Of a DNA stretch of 64,000 bases, positions 9,597 to 18,326 are shown piece by piece. Origin of the DNA: Acidobacteriota bacterium. GTDB taxonomy: Bacteria > Acidobacteriota > Terriglobia > UBA7540. Position 1 is the stretch's first letter; the number at the start of each line of letters is the position of its first letter. The notes beneath the pieces are model-generated. The model did not search any database and had not been told where the DNA came from. It saw only the letters and a list, made by a program, of their open reading frames with translations. The DNA lies in assembly GCA_021838785.1 (NCBI GenBank), contig JAKCCV010000008.1, positions 78,512-142,511 on the forward strand. The letters are read 5' to 3'. The position numbers and the translations under genes were made by a program.

Positions 9597-9625
9597 TTTA
9601 TAACAGCCAAAAAGGTGAGCGTAAA
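9597..9625 (-). promoter_or_regulatory. Predicted promoter of the GH3 gene (extended -10)
   Basis: On the minus strand TTTACG (9625-9620), 17 bases, then TATAAA (9602-9597) preceded by TGT, an extended -10. The transcript would start near 9590 and give a leader of about 100 bases to the GH3 ATG. It lies in the 205-base gap after the MFS gene, so the GH3 gene can be expressed separately from iolB-larA-MFS. Confidence 0.4.
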
Positions 9626-9695
9626 GCGCCAAATTTTTAGCCTTGACGGTTGGCTATGCCTTACGTTCTGCCGTCGTGCGATTTTGCGGAACGCC

Positions 9696-10976
9696 TTATG
9701 CCTCGAGCTTTGCGGGCGCAAGGCTTGGCGCGAGCAGTTGAATGACGAGCAAAGCGATGAGATAGGCCGACGCGGCGACGATGAAGAGGGGAACATAGCT
9801 GTGGGTCTGGTGGACAACAAAGCCTGTAACCACTTGCATGAGGGCTCCGCCGATGGCCCCCAACATTCCGCCGATGCCCACGACGCTGGCCACGGCCGCT
9901 TTGGGAAACATGTCGGAGGGCAGCGTGAAAATGTTTGCGGACCAACCTTGATGTGCCGCCGCGGCAACCCCCACCACCCCGACCACAAGCCACAGATGGT
10001 GCAAGTAAGGAGCTGAAACCACCGGCACGACGGCCAGGGCGCAGAGGAGCATGGCCATCTTACGGGAGAAATTCAGGCCTCGACCACGCTTCAGGAAGGC
10101 GGCCGGAATCCATCCGCCCACCACACTGCCTGCGATCGAGATAACATAGACGGCCACGACCGGCGCCTCGCTCTGCGTCAGGTTCAAATGATAAGTTCCC
10201 TGGAGGTAGCGCGGCAGCCAGAACAAGTAAAACCACCAGATGGGATCGGTCAGAAACTTGCCGAGCGCGAATGCCCAGGTTTCGCGCTTGGGAATCAGAC
10301 GGCGCCAAGGCACCGAGGGAACCCGGGGCTCGCGGTCACTTTCGATGAGAGCCAGCTCCTGGGATGACAACCAGCGATGCTGCTCCGGTTTGGCGTAGAG
10401 CCACAACCAGAGAACGAGCCAACCCAAACCAAACGACCCGGTGACGACAAATGCCGCCCGCCAGCCAAAGGTATAGGTCAAAAAAGGCACGACCAGCGGC
10501 ACCACAATCGTGCCTACATTGGAGCCGGAATTAAAAAGCCCTGTGGCGAGCGCGCGTTCGCGCTTGGGAAACCACTCCGCGACGGTTTTGATGCAAGCAG
10601 GAAAGTTGGCCGCTTCTCCCAGCCCCAGAACGAAGAGGGCGACGCCAAAAGCCCAAGCCGTGTGGGCTGTGGCGGGCAGCATGGCGGCAAAGCTCCAAAG
10701 CGTGATGGCAAAGGCAAAGCCCCGACGCGTGCCGAAGACATCGGTAAAACGGCCCGCCCCGACCAAGCCAATGGCGTAAGCCACCTGAAAGCCGGCGGTC
10801 ATGTAACCGTATTGAATGCTGTTCCAACCAATGGTTGTTTGCAGGAATTTTTCGAGGTAGGCAATCACGCCACGGTCCACATAGGCGATGACCGTGGCGA
10901 AGAACAAGAGGCCACAAATGTACCAGCGAAATCCTGGAACGATGTGCCGGTCGGCGGCCGAGGTGGCATGAGCCAT
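9696..10976 (-). CDS. MFS transporter of the anion:cation symporter type (hexuronate / sugar-acid uptake likely)
   Basis: Twelve-helix inner-membrane secondary transporter, 426 residues. Typical features of the ACS branch of the major facilitator superfamily are visible: DRGVIAYLEKF after helix 1, GRFTDVFGTRRGFAF in the loop 2-3, and GLGEAANFPACIKTVAEWFPKRERALATGLFNSGSNVG in helices 4-5, which is the region shared with glucarate, galactonate and hexuronate transporters. The gene starts 8 bases after the stop of the LarA-like gene, so the two are surely co-transcribed with iolB. The substrate is an inference from these neighbours: a sugar acid or a uronate. Confidence 0.9.
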   Translation of the reverse strand: MAHATSAADRHIVPGFRWYICGLLFFATVIAYVDRGVIAYLEKFLQTTIGWNSIQYGYMTAGFQVAYAIGLVGAGRFTDVFGTRRGFAFAITLWSFAAMLPATAHTAWAFGVALFVLGLGEAANFPACIKTVAEWFPKRERALATGLFNSGSNVGTIVVPLVVPFLTYTFGWRAAFVVTGSFGLGWLVLWLWLYAKPEQHRWLSSQELALIESDREPRVPSVPWRRLIPKRETWAFALGKFLTDPIWWFYLFWLPRYLQGTYHLNLTQSEAPVVAVYVISIAGSVVGGWIPAAFLKRGRGLNFSRKMAMLLCALAVVPVVSAPYLHHLWLVVGVVGVAAAAHQGWSANIFTLPSDMFPKAAVASVVGIGGMLGAIGGALMQVVTGFVVHQTHSYVPLFIVAASAYLIALLVIQLLAPSLAPAKLEA

Positions 10977-10984
10977 GAAGAGTC

Positions 10985-12277
10985 CTAGGAAGCGCTCGCG
11001 GCGACTGCCGTGGTAGCAAGCAAAGGCAGCACGTCGCCCCCGTGACGGAGCACAACCACGCCGGCGGAGCGGCCGGCAAGCTCGAAAGCCCTTTCAAGCG
11101 CCTTCTGCGGGGTTGAGGCGTGTTCAAAACCAAGATGGCGTTGCACCGGGGGAGCAATACCGGGTGAAACCATCACGCCGCGGGCGCGGTCTCGAATGAC
11201 GCGGCCGACATGAACCAGGTGCGCGGCGGCCACCAAATCGGTCACGGCCTTTTCTTCCACCATTTTCTTGACTGCCTCCAACCCGTGATAGCCGAGTGCC
11301 TCAACTTCCGGATGCTCGTCCGAAACACCGTGCGGGCAGGGAGTCACCAAAATGACCACCCCGCCCTCGGCAACGGCAAGCTCGGAGGAATAGATGCCCT
11401 TGGCAGCCTGCCAGAGGTCATAATCCGCCGGGAAGGACTCCGCAATCACAATATCCGCCAAGCGGGGCTGAGGAACACCGTAGATGCGGCGCGAGTGTTC
11501 GGCGCCCTGACGATGCGCTGCAACCGGGTCGCCGGCGATAACGTGAAGAACGCGCTCTTCGGCGTCCATGACCACATTGACAATAAAACGCAGCCCCGCC
11601 AGCCGGGCAATCTGTTCGACTTCGCGCCGCACGGGATTGTCGGCAATGCCTAAAATCTCATGGCCGGCAAACAAGGCGCTTTGCCAGTGGGTATAGCCGG
11701 TTATCTGCGGCCCCGAAACACCCGGTTGGACAATGGTCGAGCCACCCGTAAAGCCCATGACACGGTGCGGAACAATCATGCCGACGCCAATGATAAAATC
11801 CGCCTCGCTCAGCATCCGGTTCACTCTAATCGGAGTGCCGTCAGGTGCTGTGCCAATTTCCTGGAGTTTGTCCTCCTCGCGCCAGTGGTGGAGATGAACT
11901 TCGTATCGGGCGGGGGTCTGCTCTCCCAGCTTCTTCGTGACCTCTTCGCGGCTCATCCGGGCGTGGGTGCCGGCGGCAACCAGAATCCGAAGGTTGTGGC
12001 GCGGGCAACCGGCCAGTTCCACCCGCCTGAGAATTTCCGGCAACAGTCGCGCGGCCGGCGTTTGCCGCGTGATGTCGTCCACCAGAATTAAAATGCGGCT
12101 TCCGGAGGATAACTGACGCTCAAGGGTCTGAGTGCCCACAGGATGGTCAAGAGCTTCCTGGACAAGCTGCTCAACCGACTGTGAGGGTTCAACCCGGGCC
12201 GGCTGAAGGACAGCCAACAGGTTGGAGTCCGGGATCTCAACCGCGGGGACGTCAGGATAGGTGAAGGAAATTTGCAT
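10985..12277 (-). CDS. LarA-family (DUF2088) nickel-pincer racemase/epimerase homologue, cofactor-tethering Lys replaced
   Basis: Homologue of lactate racemase LarA, 430 residues. LarA-family enzymes racemise or epimerise 2-hydroxy acids by hydride transfer with a nickel-pincer nucleotide. Visible landmarks: DDITRQTP (~67-74), GTHARMSREE with His105, the IVPHRVMGFTGG segment with His171, and GYTHWQ with His197. These match the spacing of the family's functional histidines. The lysine that tethers the cofactor covalently in the lactobacillus enzyme would fall at residue 181, but here the motif reads FTGGSTIVQPG, so the position is Thr. The cofactor may be bound non-covalently, or the activity may differ. 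No larB, larC or larE is in the window. With IolB and a sugar-acid transporter around it, an aldonate or uronate-derived acid is a likelier substrate than lactate. Confidence 0.88.
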   Translation of the reverse strand: MQISFTYPDVPAVEIPDSNLLAVLQPARVEPSQSVEQLVQEALDHPVGTQTLERQLSSGSRILILVDDITRQTPAARLLPEILRRVELAGCPRHNLRILVAAGTHARMSREEVTKKLGEQTPARYEVHLHHWREEDKLQEIGTAPDGTPIRVNRMLSEADFIIGVGMIVPHRVMGFTGGSTIVQPGVSGPQITGYTHWQSALFAGHEILGIADNPVRREVEQIARLAGLRFIVNVVMDAEERVLHVIAGDPVAAHRQGAEHSRRIYGVPQPRLADIVIAESFPADYDLWQAAKGIYSSELAVAEGGVVILVTPCPHGVSDEHPEVEALGYHGLEAVKKMVEEKAVTDLVAAAHLVHVGRVIRDRARGVMVSPGIAPPVQRHLGFEHASTPQKALERAFELAGRSAGVVVLRHGGDVLPLLATTAVAASAS

Positions 12278-12397
12278 ATTCAGCGTTGGCGAATCACGCG
12301 CGACGGACGCGATGAGAGTCCGCCATGAAGCAACAAATTACCGGGGCTCATCTGGGACGATGTCTGGCCGGCGCTAATGACAGAGCGCTGCCCCACG

Positions 12398-13210
12398 TCA
12401 CTGATTTTTCACCCAGGCGTGTTGCGGATCATCTGCCCAGGCGCCGTAGCGGCGCTCTTCGCCTCCTAATACCCAAGTGTAGTGGAGCTGATAGCCAGGA
12501 GCGGCCACGACGGGATGGTAGCCCTTGGGCAGAAGAACCGTATCCCCATCACGCACGACAAAGACATTGGAAAATCCTTCCGGGTCTTCAGGAGCCGTGT
12601 AGGTGTAAATAAACCCAAAACCCTGGGCCGGTTTGACCCGGAAGAAATAAATTTCTTCGAGCACCGCTTCATTGGGAGGATTTTTTCGGTCGTGCTTGTG
12701 AGGTGGATAACTCGACCAATTGCCGGGAGGGTTCAAGGTTTCCCCGGCGAGCAAGCGCTCGGCGGGTGTGCTTGTGTCCAAGGCCGAATAAACCGTTCGC
12801 CGCCAATTGTCGCGGCCGGTCTCGCTCTTCTTGACGGTCGAACCCTCCAGAAGTGCAGGTGGCACCGTAGCCTTCGAGGGCGCGCTGAAAAGGCCCGCGT
12901 CCAATCTGTCAGAAACCGCGGTCACCGTGTAAGCCGAGTGAGGCGGAAAATAAATCATCACGGGCGGGCCGGAGAACACGTCGGCGCGACCACCCACTTT
13001 GGAGAAAGTGACGGTTCCTGAAGGTGCTTTGATGGTGACGTCGGCGACCCCCGAGAAAAGGTCCAGCACGGCCTCGCGCCCTTCGAACCGACCAGCGTGG
13101 GACTCGCCTTTTTGAAGCTGGAAGCGAGCGAAGTCCAAAAACCGCATCGTGCCGGGGCCAACGATCTGCTGGAATTTCCCATTCGACTGAGCACGAATCA
13201 GGCGTTCCAT
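12398..13210 (-). CDS. iolB: 5-deoxy-glucuronate isomerase (IolB family)
   Basis: Bicupin isomerase, 270 residues, the usual length. In inositol catabolism IolB converts 5-deoxy-D-glucuronate to 2-deoxy-5-keto-gluconate. The signature NPPGNWSSYPPHKHD is present at ~162-176, supplying metal-binding His residues, followed by the Glu-rich LEEIYFFRV and DGDTVLLPKGYHPV of the second cupin. AAGGAGG stands 8 bases before the ATG at 13210. It is the first gene of the unit iolB - larA-like - MFS. No other iol gene is nearby, so its true substrate here may be another uronate; the name rests on family membership. Confidence 0.88.
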   Translation of the reverse strand: MERLIRAQSNGKFQQIVGPGTMRFLDFARFQLQKGESHAGRFEGREAVLDLFSGVADVTIKAPSGTVTFSKVGGRADVFSGPPVMIYFPPHSAYTVTAVSDRLDAGLFSAPSKATVPPALLEGSTVKKSETGRDNWRRTVYSALDTSTPAERLLAGETLNPPGNWSSYPPHKHDRKNPPNEAVLEEIYFFRVKPAQGFGFIYTYTAPEDPEGFSNVFVVRDGDTVLLPKGYHPVVAAPGYQLHYTWVLGGEERRYGAWADDPQHAWVKNQ

Positions 13211-13237
13211 AGCGTTTTCCTCCTTTCGTTCAGGTCC

Positions 13238-13296
13238 AAGTTAGGAACCGTTTCCATCTGTAACGTCTTTCCTTCTCGCCTGAGCGTTCCTAACTT
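13238..13296. promoter_or_regulatory. Operator-like inverted repeats in the iolB promoter region
   Basis: An 11-bp perfect inverted repeat, AAGTTAGGAAC (13238-13248) and GTTCCTAACTT (13286-13296), flanks a 37-base spacer. The first arm overlaps a shorter near-palindrome with a central CG, GGAACCGTTTCC (13244-13255), the shape of a LacI-family operator. A TAGAAT -10 candidate for the minus strand sits at 13306-13301, so the second arm would cover the transcription start. This suggests repression of iolB - larA-like - MFS by a sugar-responsive regulator encoded elsewhere. It is a pattern inference. Confidence 0.45.
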
Positions 13297-13407
13297 CTCT
13301 ATTCTATCTGGATTTTATTCGAGCGGCGGATGGTTTTTTGACCCCGAGAGGTTGCGATGAGCCGACCGCTTTGTTCGTTCCCGAGTGCGCCTGCCCGGTG
13401 ATGCCTT

Positions 13408-14445
13408 TCATTTAGGAAAAGTAAAACTTAAGTCACGCCCCATCTTGAAGATTGGCTTTTTGCGGCGGCGAAGAAGGTCCTTATTTTCCGACATCGCGGT
13501 CACCAGAATGGGCATAGCGATGGTGGAATCGCAATGGCAAGTGACCATGCTGGCATCATGGGCGATTTTGCCCCAGCTCTGCGCCTCCTCGAACGTGCAA
13601 CCGGACAGCCCGCCCCAATGCGGAGCGTCGGTCACCACCTGGATGGCATATTGGTGACCTTCGTGCGACTGTCGGATGAAGGTGGCGGTCACCTCGCTCT
13701 GTTGCACAAAATTCTTCGGCGTGCCACCGCCAAAATAGATGACGCCGCTCGCGGGCGACTGACCGGCCAAGCGCGCCGTCTCCAGAACATCTCCAATGAC
13801 ATCGAACATGAATTCATTTTTCCCAAGAAAGCGATTCTCCGCAATTCCAATCCCAATGGAGGAATCGCCAATGGCGGGACAGTAGAGCGGAATGCGCGCA
13901 TTATAAGCCGCTGTGACGATGCCGTCTTCCTTGGCCCGCCGGCTGATTGCCTTTCCGAGCAGGTAAAGGAATTCCCGCGTGGTGTAGGGGCGTTGGGGCC
14001 TCAAAGACGCGGCAAATTCCCCGATAAAGGCATCCTCTTGGCGAAATTCCTCTTCGTCGGCGAGGGTGTCATACATCCGATCAATCAGGTGCTTTTGCAG
14101 CTCAACGTCATCTATCTGGGGTGAGCTTTGGAAGTGATAGTGACCGAGCGTTTCATGGATATCGTGGAAAAAATTGGCGCCCGTCGAGACCAAGCAATCA
14201 ATCAGGCGGTTTTGAATCATATAGACCACCAGGCGACGCATCCCCGCCGGGACCATGGCGCCCGACATGCCCATCATAATTATGACCCGCTCGCCCAACA
14301 TTTTTTTCCAAATTTGATAGGCAATGGCCAGATTCCTGCCCTGAAAAGAGATGCCCTGCATCTTTTCAAGAAGCGCGGCGACATTTTGCCGGGCGTCAAT
14401 TCGGACCGGGCGGGTGGGATAACGCAAAATCTCGTGCTTTTCCAT
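13408..14445 (-). CDS. Deoxyhypusine synthase-like protein (probable homospermidine synthase)
   Basis: Deoxyhypusine synthase fold enzyme, 345 residues, using NAD and polyamine aminobutyl transfer through a lysine. The family motifs are visible: GMSGAMVPAGMRRLVV, STGANFFHDIHETLGH, VIYFGGGTPKNFVQQ and the active-site Lys in EEAQSWGKIA (~304-313). Bacteria lack eIF5A, and bacterial members characterised so far make homospermidine from putrescine, so that role is proposed. It lies 75 bases downstream of a pyruvoyl-dependent arginine decarboxylase on the same strand; together they would provide the first and last steps of a polyamine route. AGAGG precedes the ATG by 5 bases. Confidence 0.9.
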   Translation of the reverse strand: MEKHEILRYPTRPVRIDARQNVAALLEKMQGISFQGRNLAIAYQIWKKMLGERVIIMMGMSGAMVPAGMRRLVVYMIQNRLIDCLVSTGANFFHDIHETLGHYHFQSSPQIDDVELQKHLIDRMYDTLADEEEFRQEDAFIGEFAASLRPQRPYTTREFLYLLGKAISRRAKEDGIVTAAYNARIPLYCPAIGDSSIGIGIAENRFLGKNEFMFDVIGDVLETARLAGQSPASGVIYFGGGTPKNFVQQSEVTATFIRQSHEGHQYAIQVVTDAPHWGGLSGCTFEEAQSWGKIAHDASMVTCHCDSTIAMPILVTAMSENKDLLRRRKKPIFKMGRDLSFTFPK

Positions 14446-14520
14446 TACACCTCTTTCGGCCTGTTTTCCTGCTTCAGGGAAAGTGCGCCGTGCTCATCAA
14501 TCTGCGTCGAAGCGGGCATG

Positions 14521-15075
14521 TTATTCATCCACTCCTAGCAGAACCGAGGCGGCGAGGACCGTGGTCCATAATCCGCGCTTGTCCCCGATGGCGGATTGAG
14601 TGTGATGCAGCGTGCGGACGATCTTGTTGGAGATGCGATAAATTTCCTTTTTCTCATCCCAACTCTGATCGGGGTCGAATTCAACCCCCAAGGTCGTCGC
14701 CAGCATTTCCGCGGCCAGCTCTTCGGCGTATTCACCCGCCACTTCCTCCGTTTCGCCAAAGGAGTGGTGTTCAGACAAATACCCGAAGGTGTTGCGGTCG
14801 GCGGGCATGGCTACGCCAATCGAGGCGGCAATCAGGCGATGAGGCTCGCGCGTGGAGTTCTCGCTCATCACCACAAACGTGACTTGCCCCGGCTTCAGTT
14901 CCTGGATTCCTTCGCTGCGGGGAATCAGCTTGCAACGCGGCGGGAAGATGCTCGAAACGCGCACCAAGTTGCACGCTGCGATGCCCGCCGAGCGCAACGC
15001 CAACTCGAAGCTCGTCAGCTTCTCCCGGTGCTTTCCGACCCCCTTGGTCAAAAACATCCTTTTCGGAACGAACAT
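14521..15075 (-). CDS. Pyruvoyl-dependent arginine decarboxylase
   Basis: Makes agmatine from arginine, 184 residues. The proenzyme cleaves itself between two serines to generate the pyruvoyl cofactor; the motif [10 protein letters not shown] is present at ~39-48. Other conserved pieces are GIAACNLV before the cleavage site and a [18 protein letters not shown] stretch that contributes the substrate pocket. The start at 15075 has GAGG 8 bases upstream; a second ATG seven codons later is also possible. The pairing with the deoxyhypusine synthase-like gene downstream supports a polyamine function. Confidence 0.92.
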   Translation of the reverse strand: MFVPKRMFLTKGVGKHREKLTSFELALRSAGIAACNLVRVSSIFPPRCKLIPRSEGIQELKPGQVTFVVMSENSTREPHRLIAASIGVAMPADRNTFGYLSEHHSFGETEEVAGEYAEELAAEMLATTLGVEFDPDQSWDEKKEIYRISNKIVRTLHHTQSAIGDKRGLWTTVLAASVLLGVDE

Positions 15076-15308
15076 CGGCGTGCCTCACATCTCCCGCAGG
15101 CTGCCTGCCTCTGCGCCCTTTCCAAGCTCCTGCCTCAAAACTAGCGGGAGCGTCCCGCACTGATAAAGAGAACGTAAACTAACAAATCTTTGAGAAAAGT
15201 GTCAACGGAATTTTGCTCGGACGCCTCGGGCGGCGCGAGAGCCTTCTCTTCGGCCGCCGCTGGCCGCGATAAGGGAAGGCTCATGAGCAGTTTCGGCAGG
15301 CAAGGGGA

Positions 15309-15336
15309 TTGTATTATTTCGTATTTCTAGTATAAT
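15309..15336 (+). promoter_or_regulatory. Promoter of the ars operon, giving a leaderless or near-leaderless transcript
   Basis: TTGTAT (15309-15314), 16 bases, then a perfect TATAAT (15331-15336). Only six bases separate the -10 box from the arsR ATG at 15343, so transcription should begin at or within a base or two of the start codon and no Shine-Dalgarno can be present. An imperfect dyad (ATTATTTCG at 15313-15321 against CGAATTAT at 15337-15344) brackets the -10 and could be the ArsR operator, which would make the operon self-repressed. Confidence 0.65.
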
Positions 15337-15342
15337 CGAATT

Positions 15343-15723
15343 ATGCGATATACCCACAGCAACGCCCAAGTTATCCGTTACGCGGAGATGTTTCGTGCGA
15401 TGGGGGCGGCGCCGCGGCTGCGGATCCTGCGGCTTTTGCTGACCGCTCACCCGCGAGGGTTGGTTGCGGGCGCGATTCAGCAAAAGCTCGGCATTCCAGC
15501 GTCAACGCTTTCGCATCACCTCGATACACTGCGCCACGTGGGCCTGCTCCGGGTCCGGCGAGAGGGAACCTTTCTTTGGTACACCGCGAACACAGACTCT
15601 CTCCAACAACTCATGAACTTCCTGTACGCAGAGTGTTGCACGCGCAGCCAGGCGATTGCTCCGGACCGATGCGTGCTGGTTCGCCAGGCGCTGGCCCCAC
15701 CGATCAGAAAGGAGAAGTCATGA
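15343..15723 (+). CDS. arsR: ArsR-family metalloregulator of the arsenic operon
   Basis: Winged-helix repressor, 126 residues. The helix-turn-helix is [21 protein letters not shown] (~43-63) followed by a wing, [12 protein letters not shown]. The classical ELCVCDL metal box in the recognition region is absent; instead a vicinal Cys pair, C98-C99, and C110 lie near the C-terminus (AECCTR, PDRC), as in ArsR variants that bind As(III) at the C-terminal side. It opens the operon arsR-arsM-acr3-arsC and its TGA overlaps the arsM ATG (ATGA), which implies translational coupling. Confidence 0.9.
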   Translation: MRYTHSNAQVIRYAEMFRAMGAAPRLRILRLLLTAHPRGLVAGAIQQKLGIPASTLSHHLDTLRHVGLLRVRREGTFLWYTANTDSLQQLMNFLYAECCTRSQAIAPDRCVLVRQALAPPIRKEKS

Positions 15724-16580
15724 GTGACGAGATTAAAGAAGTGGTGAAGGAAAAATACGGCCAGGCAGCACTGCGAGTGATGCAAAGCAAGACAGGGGCC
15801 TCCTGCTGTGGATCCGCCGGGTCAGGATGCACGCCGTCCGACCCCATCACCCGCGCCCTCTACGCAGCGGGAGAGATTTCAGGGCTGCCCGACGAGGCGT
15901 TATTGGCTTCGCTCGGCTGCGGAAACCCGACGGCGCTCGCCGAACTCAGCCCAGGCGAGACGGTGCTGGACCTCGGCTCGGGAGGAGGCATTGACGTTCT
16001 GCTCTCGGCGAAGCGAGTGGGGCCGGCGGGAAAAGCCTACGGGCTGGATATGACCGATGAAATGCTCGCTCTGGCGCGGGAGAACCAGCGAAAGTCCGGC
16101 ATGGAGAACGCCGAGTTCCTGAAGGGCGAAATCGAGAGTATCCCCCTACCTGCCAATTCTGTGGACGTGATCATTTCAAACTGTGTCATCAATCTTTCGG
16201 CGGACAAGGATCGTGTGCTACGCGAAGCTTACCGCGTGCTGAAACCCGGGGGGAGGCTGGCGGTTTCCGACATCGTGATCCGCGGCGAGATGCCCGCCGA
16301 TATTCGGCGCAGTCTTGAGCTTTGGGCCGGCTGCGTGGCGGGCGCGCTGGAAGAGCGTGAGTACCGCGCCAAGCTCGAGGCCGCGGGATTTGAGGAAATC
16401 AGCATTGAGCCGACTCGAATTTACACCGGTGAGGATGCGCGCGAGCTGCTGGCCGCTGCCGGCCTGGATGTGGAAACCGTCGCCCCGCTCGTCGCCGGCA
16501 AACTCATGAGTGCCTTTGTGCGTGCCCGAACGCCATTGGCCCGCAGGGGAACAGGTGGTGGCAAGGGAGCCAAGTCATGA
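15720..16580 (+). CDS. arsM: Arsenite S-adenosylmethionine methyltransferase
   Basis: Methylates As(III) with SAM, giving volatile or excreted methylarsenicals; 286 residues. Motif I for SAM is [11 protein letters not shown] (~82-92), preceded by the family block [13 protein letters not shown]. The arsenic-binding cysteines are recognisable: the N-terminal ASCCGS cluster, C155 in ISNCVINLS and C205 in [10 protein letters not shown]. The ATG at 15720 forms an ATGA overlap with arsR; the frame is open further upstream, but that part lies inside arsR. The arsM stop again overlaps the acr3 start. Confidence 0.96.
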   Translation: MSDEIKEVVKEKYGQAALRVMQSKTGASCCGSAGSGCTPSDPITRALYAAGEISGLPDEALLASLGCGNPTALAELSPGETVLDLGSGGGIDVLLSAKRVGPAGKAYGLDMTDEMLALARENQRKSGMENAEFLKGEIESIPLPANSVDVIISNCVINLSADKDRVLREAYRVLKPGGRLAVSDIVIRGEMPADIRRSLELWAGCVAGALEEREYRAKLEAAGFEEISIEPTRIYTGEDARELLAAAGLDVETVAPLVAGKLMSAFVRARTPLARRGTGGGKGAKS

Positions 16581-17659
16581 ACAAACCCATCACGCGTAAA
16601 TTGTCCGTTCTGGACCGCTACCTTACCTTGTGGATTTTTTTGGCCATGGCGGCCGGGGTGGTGGCCGGCGATGTGGCGCCCGGTTTTGCCAAATTTTTCG
16701 CCCAGTTTCAATCCGGAACCACCTCCATTCCCATCGCCGTCGGCTTGATTTTGATGATGTACCCCCCTCTCGCAAAGGTTCGTTACGAGAAGATCGGCCG
16801 GGTATTCCGCAACCGGAAGATCCTGCTGCTTTCGCTTTTCCAAAACTGGGTGATCGGGCCGGTGGTGATGTTCGTGTTGGCCATAATTTTTCTCCGTGGC
16901 TATCCGGCCTATATGGCCGGTCTCATCCTCATCGGCCTGGCGCGCTGCATCGCCATGGTCATCGTGTGGAATGAATTGGCTGAAGGCGACACGGACTATG
17001 CCGCCGGACTGGTGGCTCTGAATTCGGTGTTTCAAGTTCTGTTTTATTCCGTCTATAGCTGGATTTTTATTACGATGCTTCCGCACTGGCTTGGCCTAAA
17101 AAGCGCCACTGTGGATATTTCGATGGGGGAGATTGCTCACAGCGTGTTTATCTATCTCGGGATCCCGTTTCTCGCGGGTATTCTCACGCGCGTGACGCTG
17201 CTTCGCCTGCGTGGCCTCCAATGGTATGAACAGCAGTTTATCCCCCGCATCAGCCCGCTGACGCTGGCCGCTTTCCTGTTCACGATCGTGGTCATGTTTT
17301 CGCTGAAAGGCGGGGCGATTGTCCGCCTGCCGCTCGACGTGGTGCGCATTGCGATACCCCTGGTCATCTATTTCGTGGTGATGTTTTTAGTCTCATTTTG
17401 GATGGGCCGTCGCTTGGGAGCGGATTACAGCCAGACGGCCACGTTGTCATTCACGGCGGCAAGCAATAATTTTGAGTTGGCCATTGCCGTGGCTGTGGCG
17501 GTGTTCGGAATTCATTCCGGGGCGGCCTTTGCGGCCGTTATCGGGCCACTCATTGAAGTTCCGGTCATGATTACGCTGGTGAATGTGGCCTTGCGATTTC
17601 GGCGCCACTTCAGCTCGGAGGGCGCCTTGGAGCGCCGACCTGTGGGCGCGCGATCATGA
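16577..17659 (+). CDS. acr3: ACR3-family arsenite efflux permease
   Basis: Ten-helix inner-membrane arsenite/H+ exporter, 360 residues. The hallmark Cys in helix 4 is present in [21 protein letters not shown], and the conserved Glu in helix 9 in [19 protein letters not shown]. The C-terminal cytoplasmic tail is short. It starts with an ATGA overlap on arsM and ends with an ATGA overlap on arsC. It would expel As(III) made by ArsC that is not methylated by ArsM. Confidence 0.95.
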   Translation: MNKPITRKLSVLDRYLTLWIFLAMAAGVVAGDVAPGFAKFFAQFQSGTTSIPIAVGLILMMYPPLAKVRYEKIGRVFRNRKILLLSLFQNWVIGPVVMFVLAIIFLRGYPAYMAGLILIGLARCIAMVIVWNELAEGDTDYAAGLVALNSVFQVLFYSVYSWIFITMLPHWLGLKSATVDISMGEIAHSVFIYLGIPFLAGILTRVTLLRLRGLQWYEQQFIPRISPLTLAAFLFTIVVMFSLKGGAIVRLPLDVVRIAIPLVIYFVVMFLVSFWMGRRLGADYSQTATLSFTAASNNFELAIAVAVAVFGIHSGAAFAAVIGPLIEVPVMITLVNVALRFRRHFSSEGALERRPVGARS

Positions 17660-18099
17660 CGAGGCCACGTATCCTGATTCTGTGCACGGGGAACAGCGCC
17701 CGCAGCCAAATGGCGGAAGGGCTTCTTCGACACTTAGGAGCCGGCCGATTGGAGGTGTTCAGTGCGGGCACCCGACCCACCGCCGTGCGATCCGAAGCGA
17801 TTGCCGCCTTGCAAGAATGCGGAATAGACATCTCCCGCCATCGCTCCAAATCCCTCGATGAATTTGCCGGCCAAGGGTTTGATTACGTCATTACGGTGTG
17901 CGACCAAGCCAAAGAGAGTTGCCCGGTTTTCCCCGCTCGAACTCAGCGCCTGCACTGGAGTATTCCCGACCCCGCTGCGGTCGCCGGCTCGCAGGAGGAG
18001 AGGATGGCCGCTTTCCGTGAGGCCCGAGATGATCTCCAGCGCCGCCTTCAGGACTTTGTTCGATCAATCTTCGGCGACAGCTTTGGTTTGCGGGATTGA
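17656..18099 (+). CDS. arsC: Arsenate reductase, low-molecular-weight phosphatase fold (thioredoxin type)
   Basis: Reduces arsenate to arsenite, 147 residues. The P-loop CTGNSARSQ (~10-18) holds the nucleophilic Cys and the phosphate-binding Arg; the resolving pair is CDQAKESC (~82-89), followed by HWSIPDPA, the Asp-Pro acid loop. This arrangement is the thioredoxin-coupled type, not the glutaredoxin type. It is the last gene of the ars operon; the 227 bases after it show no strong terminator. Confidence 0.95.
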   Translation: MTRPRILILCTGNSARSQMAEGLLRHLGAGRLEVFSAGTRPTAVRSEAIAALQECGIDISRHRSKSLDEFAGQGFDYVITVCDQAKESCPVFPARTQRLHWSIPDPAAVAGSQEERMAAFREARDDLQRRLQDFVRSIFGDSFGLRD

Positions 18100-18229
18100 C
18101 TCGAGCGCGTTACCGTCACGCGAAATCATTTTGATTAAAGAAATAGGCGCCCTCCCGCCGCGTTCGCGGTCAGCCAGGGGAGCGGACCCGGAGAGAGGCA
18201 TTAGGCTCCTGGGCCTTGCAATTTTGCAT

Positions 18230-18258
18230 TTGACCGATGCCCGCAATGGTGTTCCAAT
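18230..18258 (+). promoter_or_regulatory. Weak predicted promoter of the 18327 envelope gene
   Basis: TTGACC (18230-18235), 17 bases, TCCAAT (18253-18258), four of six matches in the -10. Start near 18265, leader of about 60 bases. Only a pattern match in the gap after arsC. Confidence 0.25.
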
Positions 18259-18326
18259 GGGCGTAAGCGGTCGCGGCCAACCAGCGGGGCCGAGGGACGC
18301 ATCAGGAAAGGGGTAGGGGAGAAGCT

